The position numbers were made by a program, and so were the translations under genes. The notes under the pieces were generated by a model that was not told where the DNA came from, did not search any database, and worked only from the letters and a program-made list of their open reading frames with translations. Source: Prevotella sp. CAG:1058 (GTDB taxonomy: Bacteria; Bacteroidota; Bacteroidia; Bacteroidales; Bacteroidaceae). Taken from it: a DNA stretch of 20,241 nucleotides. The stretch is from the NCBI GenBank assembly GCA_000433175.1, contig HF986742.1, positions 1,279 to 21,519 on the forward strand. Direction: 5' to 3'. How positions within the stretch are numbered: position 1 is the stretch's first letter; every line of letters begins with the position of its first letter. Below are positions 15,182 through 20,241 of the stretch, in pieces.

Positions 15182-15733
15182 ATGTTCAAACAAACAAAAA
15201 CGATGAAATTTATGACAATCAAACGCATCTTCATGTCAGTGGCCCTTGCATTGGCCATGACCGTAGGAGCAGCGGCACAGGACGCCGACGCCCAATACGC
15301 CAAGAACCTGTTGCAACCCGGTACAACAGCCCCCGACTTCACCCTGGCCGCCCCTGACGGCACCAGCCACAGCCTGTCGTCGCTGCGCGGCAGCTACGTC
15401 GTGCTCGACTTCTGGGCATCATGGTGCCCGGATTGCCGCAAGGACACGCCCATGCTTAAGGAACTTTACGCCAAATACGGGCAGAACATCAAGTTTGTCA
15501 GCGTGTCGTTCGACGACGACAAAGCAAAATGGACCAACTACATCGAGGCCAACGGCATGGACTGGCTCAACCTAAGCGAACTGAAGAAGTGGAAACAGAC
15601 AGAGATATCGAAGCAGTACAACATACAGTGGATACCGGCAATGTACCTGATCGACCGCCAGGGGCAGATAATACTCTCGACGGTCATGATTGAAAAGCTC
15701 GCCGCCAAGCTGAAAGAGCTGCACGAACTTTAA
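15182..15733 (+). CDS. Periplasmic TlpA-like thiol-disulfide oxidoreductase
   Basis: The 183-residue secreted thioredoxin-fold protein has a hydrophobic signal segment at about residues 16-32 and an AAAQ cleavage region. Its AhpC/TSA-TlpA domain begins PGTTAPDFTLAAPDG, with the active site WCPDC (C82, C85) and the cis-proline loop WIPAMYLID. Such proteins reduce or exchange disulfides of exported proteins, for example in cytochrome maturation or redox repair; the partner here is unknown. An in-frame ATG at 15203 (MKFMTIKRIF) follows an A-rich tract typical of this phylum and may be the real start, which would shorten the N-terminal region. It lies after nadK on the same strand, and repeat copy C starts 27 bp past its stop. 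Confidence 0.88.
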   Translation: MFKQTKTMKFMTIKRIFMSVALALAMTVGAAAQDADAQYAKNLLQPGTTAPDFTLAAPDGTSHSLSSLRGSYVVLDFWASWCPDCRKDTPMLKELYAKYGQNIKFVSVSFDDDKAKWTNYIEANGMDWLNLSELKKWKQTEISKQYNIQWIPAMYLIDRQGQIILSTVMIEKLAAKLKELHEL

Positions 15734-15759
15734 GACAACACACAACCCGGCCATTTATG

Positions 15760-15842
15760 AAAGGCGGTCTTTTGCATTGCGAAAGGCCGCCTTTTAGCGT
15801 GCAATATGCCGCCTTTTACAAGCCAAAAGACGGCATATTGCA
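15760..15842. repeat. AAAGG/CCTTT intergenic hairpin repeat, copy C
   Basis: The first hairpin is AAAGGCGGTCTTT (15760-15772) with AAAGGCCGCCTTT (15782-15794), 13 bp including one G-T pair. The second is 15801-15817 with 15825-15841, 16 of 17 pairs, arms starting GCAATATGCCG and ending CGGCATATTGC. Block order and spacing match copy A almost base for base, while the cores differ. It lies between the tandem genes tlpA-like and M23 and may also work as a weak terminator for the former. Confidence 0.78.
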
Positions 15843-15945
15843 ACTCGTTGAATATCAACACATTAACAAAGCCGCCAGCAACGGCCGGTTTGTTAAAAGG
15901 TACATAAAGTTGTTAAAGTGTAAAACAACATTGAAATTTTTTTAT

Positions 15946-15953
15946 TATCTTTG
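15946..15953 (+). promoter_or_regulatory. -7 promoter box of the M23/LysM gene
   Basis: TATCTTTG, followed by C, is an exact match to the Bacteroidota box. No TTG is found 19-21 bp upstream. It predicts a leader of about 95 nt ahead of the ATG at 16055, with a small perfect hairpin, TTGATT-TCTT-AATCAA (16026-16041), ending 13 bp before that start. Confidence 0.65.
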
Positions 15954-16054
15954 CAACGTTTTTATGAAAGACGGGAGTTTATCCTTCAGAAAACTTTCTA
16001 CTACTTCTCATGGCATTTGCCAGAGTTGATTTCTTAATCAAGAACAATTTAACT

Positions 16055-16999
16055 ATGCGCCTGAAAAGAACAATAAAGACATTAGCAATAACAGCATTCC
16101 TGGCCATGACGGCCGCAACGGCTTCAGCCCAGGACCTTTTGGCACGACAAGCACCAATAGACAAGAAAATGAAGGCAGTGGATACCCTTGCACTGCGCAA
16201 TTTGATAAACAAGGAACAGATGGGTTCACCCTCGGCCCAATTATACAAAGAGTGGAACAACAAGTACGCACACCGCGCAACGGAACTTCCCGACTCATTC
16301 CTCATCAACCTCAAACACTTCTGCATGCCTACCACAAGCAAGGTCATTACGTCCAACTTCGGACGCCGTTGGGGACGCATGCACAAGGGTATCGACGTTA
16401 AAGTATACATCGGCGACACCATACGCTCCGCATTCAGCGGCAAAGTGAGAATAGTCAAATACGAGGCCAACGGCTACGGCAACTACGTCGTGATACGCCA
16501 CTACAACGGCCTTGAGACCATATACGGCCACATGTCGAAACACCTGGTAAAGGAAAACCAGATTGTTAAGGCCGGCGAGCCTATCGGCCTCGGCGGCAAC
16601 ACAGGCCGAAGCACAGGTTCGCATCTGCATTTCGAGACACGCCTGTGCGGCGTAGCGCTCAACCCGGCACTGATGTTCGACTTCAGGAACCAGGACGTTA
16701 CCGGCGACACATACATGTTCCACCGCGACACTTACGAGAACGAGTCTGTTCTCGCCAACAAGGCAAGGGGCAAGTCTGCCGGCGACGACGAGGCTGTTGC
16801 CGAGGAGACAAGTTCAAGCAAGTCGCGCAAGCAGTCTTCAGCGTCAAGCTCAGACATACGCTACCACAAGGTTAAGCGCGGCGAGACGCTCAGCTCGATT
16901 GCCAAGAAGCGCGGAACTACCATCGACAAGCTGTGCAAGCTTAACCACATAAGCAAGCGCATGCGCATACGTCCGGGACAGATATTAAGATACTCATAA
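16055..16999 (+). CDS. Secreted M23 family peptidase with C-terminal LysM domain
   Basis: The product is a murein endopeptidase or a murein-hydrolase activator. From the ATG at 16055 it has 314 residues and opens with a clean signal peptide (MRLKRTIKTLAITAFL, cleavage after ATASA). The ATG at 16010 would add 15 residues before the signal and is less likely. The M23 domain spans about residues 95-205. It contains H110 and D114 in HKGIDV, H159 in YGHM, and H190/H192 in SHLHFE, which is the complete zinc and catalytic set, so it should be an active enzyme and not a degenerate EnvC/NlpD-type activator. A serine/lysine-rich linker (about 238-267) leads to one LysM (about 270-313, YHKVKRGETLSSIAKKRG...RPGQILRYS) for peptidoglycan binding. 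It has its own promoter box and a strong terminator. Confidence 0.93.
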   Translation: MRLKRTIKTLAITAFLAMTAATASAQDLLARQAPIDKKMKAVDTLALRNLINKEQMGSPSAQLYKEWNNKYAHRATELPDSFLINLKHFCMPTTSKVITSNFGRRWGRMHKGIDVKVYIGDTIRSAFSGKVRIVKYEANGYGNYVVIRHYNGLETIYGHMSKHLVKENQIVKAGEPIGLGGNTGRSTGSHLHFETRLCGVALNPALMFDFRNQDVTGDTYMFHRDTYENESVLANKARGKSAGDDEAVAEETSSSKSRKQSSASSSDIRYHKVKRGETLSSIAKKRGTTIDKLCKLNHISKRMRIRPGQILRYS

Positions 17000-17026
17000 T
17001 TGTTAAAGTCATAGAATAGATTGCAA

Positions 17027-17064
17027 AGACGGCTGTCAGCGTGAGCTGGCAGCCGTCTGTTTTT
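17027..17064 (+). terminator. Intrinsic terminator of the M23/LysM gene
   Basis: A 14-bp stem, AGACGGCTGTCAGC (17027-17040) with GCTGGCAGCCGTCT (17045-17058), has one G-T pair and a GTGA loop, and is followed by G and five T. It lies between convergent genes. Confidence 0.88.
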
Positions 17065-17139
17065 ATGCATCCACATGCCGGGAATCCAAGTTGTGCAGAC
17101 AGTCCGGCGCACCGGCACTGCCCAACAGCAAGCCCCAGC

Positions 17140-17502
17140 CTACCTGCGCAGGTAGACATCGTCGTAGCTGCGGCGGTCGCGCCGCGGCGTATAGTGCCTG
17201 CGCGGTGCGTCGGCATGGCGGTGTTCGTGCAGCGTACAGCGTTCACCGCGGCACACGCCGCAGTCGTAGTCCGCCCTGCGGCAACAGTTGTCACGGCGTC
17301 GTCCGCAGTCACGGTAACGGGCGCAGTTGTCCGCATGGCGGCCGTGATGGCGGCTTACGTCGCAATGTCCACGCCCGCAGTTGCCGTAATGCCTTGCCTC
17401 AGTGCGGCGCACCGGCGGCTCGTCAGGCCTGTGCTGCATGACGGCCATCGCGCCGAGGCTTACCGCCCCAAGCAAAACCAAGCTGATAATAATTTTCTTC
17501 AT
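17140..17502 (-). CDS. Small secreted Cys/His/Arg-rich protein of unknown function
   Basis: I do not recognise this 120-residue protein. Residues 1-20 are a good signal peptide (KKIIISLVLLGAVSLGAMA). The mature part is strikingly biased: nine cysteines (42, 47, 60, 66, 73, 74, 81, 84, 89), ten histidines and about 25 arginines, with no long hydrophobic stretch. The central region holds CX4C, CX5C, CC and CX2CX4C spacings and the C-terminus is a basic YxPRRDRRSYDD tail. Metal binding or a disulfide-knotted, highly basic exported protein is possible, but nothing shows which. Reading the opposite strand or other frames gives long open frames too because the region is GC-rich; the signal peptide, the start after an AT-rich upstream region and a promoter box at 17543-17550 support this one. 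It is monocistronic as far as can be seen. Confidence 0.62.
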   Translation of the reverse strand: MKKIIISLVLLGAVSLGAMAVMQHRPDEPPVRRTEARHYGNCGRGHCDVSRHHGRHADNCARYRDCGRRRDNCCRRADYDCGVCRGERCTLHEHRHADAPRRHYTPRRDRRSYDDVYLRR

Positions 17503-17542
17503 CTCTTCTTTCCAGTCTTTTTAGTTAGTATCCTGTATTGTG

Positions 17543-17550
17543 CAAAAATA
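17543..17550 (-). promoter_or_regulatory. -7 promoter box of the Cys/His/Arg-rich gene
   Basis: On the minus strand this is TATTTTTG followed by C, a TAnnTTTG match, and lies about 40 bp before the ATG at 17502. A TTTG is not present at the ideal upstream distance (the region reads GTTTAC). Confidence 0.5.
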
Positions 17551-17691
17551 AGCCGCATGGGCTGAAAAGTGTAAACATCCTTATCATTAAAACATAAATC
17601 CTTAACATCACGGCACTAGGCCGTCATGCAAAGGCTTACCACACCATATGCGGCAATACCTGTCCAGCCCGGCGGACCAGCGCCGCAAGCG

Positions 17692-18483
17692 TCATTTAAA
17701 CACTGCCCTTACAACGAACCAGGCGTGCATTGCCAGCGTTGTCAACAGTCCGTAGTGGCGGCGCATGATGTCAAAACGCTCCATGAGCGACGCCCTGTGG
17801 TACTTGGTCGACTGCCCTTCGCGCTGGTAGTCGGCCACGGTTACGTGTACGTTGACGAGCGGCAGCCCCATGCGTCCGGCCTCCTTCATTACACGTATGC
17901 ACCAGTCAACGTCGGCCGAATGGCGGTAACGCAGGTCGTAAGGGAAGCGCCGGGCTATGTCCGTGCGTGCATAGAAAGCCTGATGGCACACCAGCATGCC
18001 GTGGCGGAACGAGCGCCAGTCGAGCCGTTCGGGCGGAACTAGCCTGCGGCGGCGCATGTAATTGCCTTCATTATCCACCCAGTCGGTGTCGCCGTAAAGC
18101 ACTGCCGGCAACCGTCCGCCCTGCGCCACGCACTCGTCGAGGCGCGCCTTGGCGCATATCAGCGAAAGAGTGCCGCCGTCGGGATAGAAGTCTCCGGCAT
18201 TCATAAAGCACACATAGTCGCCCGTGGCCATGCTTAACCCCTTGTTCATGGCTTCATAAAGTCCCTTGTCAGGCTCTGAAACTATCCTTATTTCGTGGCC
18301 GTTGTCCAGTGCGTCAGACCTGCGTTTATAGTCCTCGGCGAGTTCTTTCGTGCCATCAGTTGACGCCCCGTCGATTATCAGATGCTCGACATTGCGGTAA
18401 TCCTGGTGCAAAACGCTGTCGGCGGTGCGCCCGAATACCGTGGAGGCATTATATGTAATGGTAACAACAGTGAACTTTATCAT
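17692..18483 (-). CDS. Family 2 glycosyltransferase (WcaE-like)
   Basis: The 263-residue GT-A fold transferase opens with FTVVTITYNAS and has DGASTDGT at residues 38-45, EPDKGLYEAMNKG near 70-82 and MNAGD in place of the DxD metal motif, as in the WcaE-like subgroup. The second half carries GDTDWVD, HQAFYARTD and HSADVDWCIRVM, which shape the acceptor pocket. It probably adds one sugar to a lipid-linked or surface polysaccharide at the inner face of the membrane; donor and acceptor cannot be told. Its ATG overlaps the stop codon of the upstream family 4 transferase (ATGA at 18480-18483), so the two are translationally coupled. The C-terminal tail is hydrophobic and may touch the membrane. No terminator was seen after it. 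Confidence 0.87.
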   Translation of the reverse strand: MIKFTVVTITYNASTVFGRTADSVLHQDYRNVEHLIIDGASTDGTKELAEDYKRRSDALDNGHEIRIVSEPDKGLYEAMNKGLSMATGDYVCFMNAGDFYPDGGTLSLICAKARLDECVAQGGRLPAVLYGDTDWVDNEGNYMRRRRLVPPERLDWRSFRHGMLVCHQAFYARTDIARRFPYDLRYRHSADVDWCIRVMKEAGRMGLPLVNVHVTVADYQREGQSTKYHRASLMERFDIMRRHYGLLTTLAMHAWFVVRAVFK

Positions 18484-19757
18484 AGCGCATAATGTCTGAA
18501 GGCGATTGCCTGGTTGTAGACTTCAATATACTTAAGGGCTACGCTCTGCTGCGAATACGAACTTGTAACCTTGCGCACGGCGTCGCGGGCAAGGGCATCG
18601 TAGTCGGCCTCGGCGAGCGTCCAGCGCATGCCTTCAGCCAGGTCGGCTGCGTCCCTATACTTCGCCACGTAGCCGTTCTTGCGGTGGTCTATCATCTCGG
18701 GAATGCCGCCGGTATTGAATCCCACGCACGGAACGCCGCAGGCCATAGCCTCCATTATGGTGTTCGGAAGGTTCTCTGACAGCGAAGGCATTACGAAGAT
18801 GTCTGCCGCGCGGTAGGCGCAAACTATCTTGCGCACGTCAGTGACGTAACCTAGCGAATACAGCGGCACGTCGAAACTGCCTGCCAGCTCGTCGCCGCAG
18901 CCACCGAGGGTGACGACCCCGAAATTGCCGTCAAGGTCGGGACACGACTTGACAAGCCGTGAACAAGCCTCTATAAGATAAGACACACCCTTGTTGACGT
19001 TTGACACGCGCTGTGCCACGAACAGTGCAAGGCGCTTGCCCTCGGGCAGTCCGAGAATGCGGCGGGCCTCGGCCCTGTCGCCCGGACAGAACGTGCGTAT
19101 GTCTATCGGGTTGGGTATGGCCGTAACTTTCCGGCCTTCAAGCAGCCTGCTGCGCCTGGCTTCGCCTGCAAGCCAGCGGCTGCACGTAACGAAGAATATG
19201 CCGCCGTGCTTCTTGTAAAGGCGCTCCTTGCGCTTCCACACGGTTGCGGCAAGGTCGCCCATGAATCCTCCGCCCGGCAGCAAGGGGCAGCGCGTGCAGC
19301 CGGTGGTGTACTTGCGGCAGTTGAAAGTGAGATGGCACAGCGCCGTGGCGGGCCACATGTCGTGCATGGTCCACACTACGGGCTTGCCCGAATCGAGTAT
19401 CCTGGCTATGCCGCCGAGCGAGAGCATGCCCTGGTTGACCCACTGCAGGTGGATTACGTCGGCCTCCTTGAACTCGCGGGTCTTGGTGATGTCGGTGCCG
19501 GCATTGGCAATGTCAATCTCGAAAAGGTGCTTGCGCGAGAAGCCCGAATGGCAGAATATGCACCACCGCTCCCACAGGAAGGCCAGTTTCCTTAACGGTC
19601 CGCCGCCCAGCCTTGCCACGCTCGGGTCGTCGGTAGCCTTGTCGCGCACCAGCATCTTGGCCTTGACGCCGTTGTTGTTGAGCGCATCCATAATCCGGTT
19701 GGCGGCAACAGCGGCCCCACCGGTGTTTTCACTCGTGTTTACAATAAGCACACGCAT
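18480..19757 (-). CDS. Family 4 glycosyltransferase (WcaC-like, GT-B fold)
   Basis: The 425-residue retaining glycosyltransferase has an N-terminal acceptor domain that opens MRVLIVNTSENTGGAAVAANRI. It contains HLQWVNQGMLSL and TMHDMWPATALCH, followed by a cysteine cluster C141, C147, C154 and C157 in the C-x5-C-x6-CxxCP arrangement typical of WcaC-like enzymes, which may bind a metal. The donor domain has FVAQRVSNVNKG, LGYV, and the E-x7-E motif with E328 and E336 in SENLPNTIMEAM, then GVPCVGFNTGGIPEMI. It likely acts with the coupled family 2 enzyme on one polysaccharide or O-antigen-like unit. It has a near-ideal promoter (boxes at 19816-19819 and 19788-19795) and starts the two-gene operon. 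A larger polysaccharide cluster is not visible in the window. Confidence 0.9.
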   Translation of the reverse strand: MRVLIVNTSENTGGAAVAANRIMDALNNNGVKAKMLVRDKATDDPSVARLGGGPLRKLAFLWERWCIFCHSGFSRKHLFEIDIANAGTDITKTREFKEADVIHLQWVNQGMLSLGGIARILDSGKPVVWTMHDMWPATALCHLTFNCRKYTTGCTRCPLLPGGGFMGDLAATVWKRKERLYKKHGGIFFVTCSRWLAGEARRSRLLEGRKVTAIPNPIDIRTFCPGDRAEARRILGLPEGKRLALFVAQRVSNVNKGVSYLIEACSRLVKSCPDLDGNFGVVTLGGCGDELAGSFDVPLYSLGYVTDVRKIVCAYRAADIFVMPSLSENLPNTIMEAMACGVPCVGFNTGGIPEMIDHRKNGYVAKYRDAADLAEGMRWTLAEADYDALARDAVRKVTSSYSQQSVALKYIEVYNQAIAFRHYAL

Positions 19758-19787
19758 CGTTGGTTATGTTTTCGTTTTAAACGGACA

Positions 19788-19819
19788 CAAAAATAAAACA
19801 ATTTACTCATTTTTCCAAA
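19788..19819 (-). promoter_or_regulatory. Promoter of the glycosyltransferase operon
   Basis: On the minus strand TTTG (19816-19819), exactly 20 bp of spacer and TATTTTTG (19788-19795) form an ideal Bacteroidota promoter. Transcription would start near 19781, giving a leader of about 25 nt. Confidence 0.75.
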
Positions 19820-19910
19820 TTAACAGGCATTTTAATTACTGTTTGCGCACACAAATTATTGATTTGCATCAAGAAAAGCGATATAGATGACAAAAACACA
19901 CCTGAAAGTA

Positions 19911-19941
19911 TTGACAAGAGCGCATTTTCGTTGTATCTTTG
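19911..19941 (+). promoter_or_regulatory. Promoter of the right-end short RNA
   Basis: TTGACA (19911-19916), with 20 bp between the TTG and TATCTTTG (19934-19941), followed by C. This is one of the best promoter matches in the window and points rightward, away from the glycosyltransferase operon. Confidence 0.8.
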
Positions 19942-20018
19942 CATCGTCAAAAGGTTAATAAATTGTTTAGGTTAGTAAATAGTATTAGTTTAAGGTAAAG
20001 TTTTCATGATTATTTAGG

Positions 20019-20069
20019 ATGACAAAGGTCACCGTGAGGTTCCCTTTTGATTCGCAAAAGGTTTTTTAG
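20019..20069 (+). CDS. Possible 16-residue leader peptide
   Basis: ATG at 20019 to TAG at 20067-20069, encoding MTKVTVRFPFDSQKVF. The ORF covers the whole first terminator hairpin (20043-20061), and its stop codon begins at the last T of the T run. No homology is known to me. A reading frame of this size can occur by chance; only the exact overlap with the terminator makes it notable. Confidence 0.3.
   Translation: MTKVTVRFPFDSQKVF
20043..20067 (+). terminator. First terminator of the right-end RNA
   Basis: CCTTTTG (20043-20049), loop ATTCG, CAAAAGG (20055-20061), followed by six T. The 7-bp stem is rather weak in GC, which would suit a conditional terminator. Confidence 0.6.
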
Positions 20070-20083
20070 TTAAACATATTTTT

Positions 20084-20122
20084 ATACGCTGTAGCTCGTG
20101 AAGAGTTGCAGCGTATTTTTTT
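20084..20122 (+). terminator. Second terminator of the right-end RNA
   Basis: ATACGCTGTAGCTC (20084-20097) pairs with GAGTTGCAGCGTAT (20103-20116) through 14 bp including two G-T pairs, with a GTGAA loop and a run of seven T. This is stronger than the first hairpin. Confidence 0.78.
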
Positions 20123-20241
20123 GCATACATGACACGCAAATACAGCCCGCCGCAGGACGGCAGGCAGCACTTAACGTAACAAGCTGGCTACCAACGTGTT
20201 GCAAAACGTGAGTTCGGCATAAGAAAAGCATAAAAAAGTTG

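Larger units (their letters stand above)
19948..20122 (+). ncRNA. Candidate small RNA or attenuated mRNA leader
   Basis: The element is bounded by a strong promoter on the left and two successive terminator-like hairpins, ending near 20067 and 20122. It would give RNAs of about 120 or 175 nt. Its first part is AT-rich with a near-perfect 11-bp direct repeat, GGTTA(A/G)TAAAT, at 19953-19963 and 19970-19980. A 16-codon ORF at 20019-20069 runs through the first hairpin. I see no large ORF. It could be a free-standing regulatory RNA, or a leader controlling a gene beyond the window; the start (19948) is estimated from the promoter. Confidence 0.5.
19758..20241. other. 484-bp intergenic region at the right end
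   Basis: The region holds the leftward glycosyltransferase promoter (19788-19819), a rightward promoter (19911-19941), a short transcribed element with two successive terminators (to 20122), and then about 120 bp to the window edge. In that last part I see no convincing start of a gene or promoter box. Confidence 0.7.

Noticed and set aside
17041..17565. 174-codon plus-strand frame opposite the Cys/His/Arg-rich gene
   Set aside because: It starts inside the M23 terminator stem, is low-complexity Ala/Val-rich, and has no promoter or signal peptide. The minus-strand frame is better supported.
20129..20179. 16-codon ORF after the second terminator (MTKxYSPP-like start)
   Set aside because: It lies downstream of a strong terminator with no promoter and no supporting feature; short frames like this are expected by chance.
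1..20241. CRISPR arrays, tRNA genes, insertion sequences or a phage/defence island
   Set aside because: No regularly spaced direct repeats, tRNA-like cloverleaf sequence, transposase or phage protein was found. The XerD gene is the housekeeping form with no adjacent cargo or attachment repeats.

Overview
The window looks like chromosomal DNA from a Bacteroidales bacterium, most likely a Prevotella-type genome. Three things point there: perfect or near-perfect Bacteroidota promoter boxes (TAnnTTTG, some with an upstream TTTG/TTG about 19-20 bp away), the absence of Shine-Dalgarno sites before most genes, and typical family members (DUF2975 plus a YozG-like regulator, a PCMD-domain lipoprotein-like secreted protein, an M16 peptidase, the nadK/pdxJ divergent pair). 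Coding DNA favours G/C at third positions and intergenic DNA is AT-rich. I see no tRNA, rRNA, CRISPR array, insertion sequence or prophage.

Layout. 1-1021: xerD (+) and its terminator. 1060-1146: intergenic repeat copy A, between convergent genes. 1176-5156 (-): a probable operon reading PCMD-domain secreted protein, Omp85-type barrel, phosphoethanolamine transferase. 5157-5733: a 577-bp divergent intergenic region with repeat copy B and a promoter surrounded by TATCG/CGATA palindromes. 5734-6607 (+): DUF2975 membrane protein and XRE regulator. 6744-9578 (+): a large periplasmic M16 protease with its own promoter and a bidirectional terminator. 9688-14066 (-): pdxJ, DJ-1/PfpI, ispD, recG. 14212-15733 (+): nadK and a TlpA-like thioredoxin. 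15760-15842: repeat copy C. 16055-16999 (+): M23/LysM peptidase. 17140-17502 (-): a secreted Cys/His/Arg-rich small protein. 17692-19757 (-): two glycosyltransferases with an ATGA overlap. 19758-20241: a 484-bp region holding the glycosyltransferase promoter and a divergently transcribed short RNA with two terminators.

Most genes are either housekeeping (XerD, RecG, IspD, PdxJ, NadK) or cell-envelope related (lipid A modification, barrel, M16, TlpA, M23, glycosyltransferases). The most unusual content is non-coding. The AAAGG/CCTTT repeats change their core bases on both arms at once, which suggests that a structure is conserved. The candidate short RNA at the right end has a 16-codon ORF running exactly through its first terminator. 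The Cys/His/Arg-rich small protein is the coding sequence I could least assign. A switch in arginine codon choice within the M16 gene is also worth checking.
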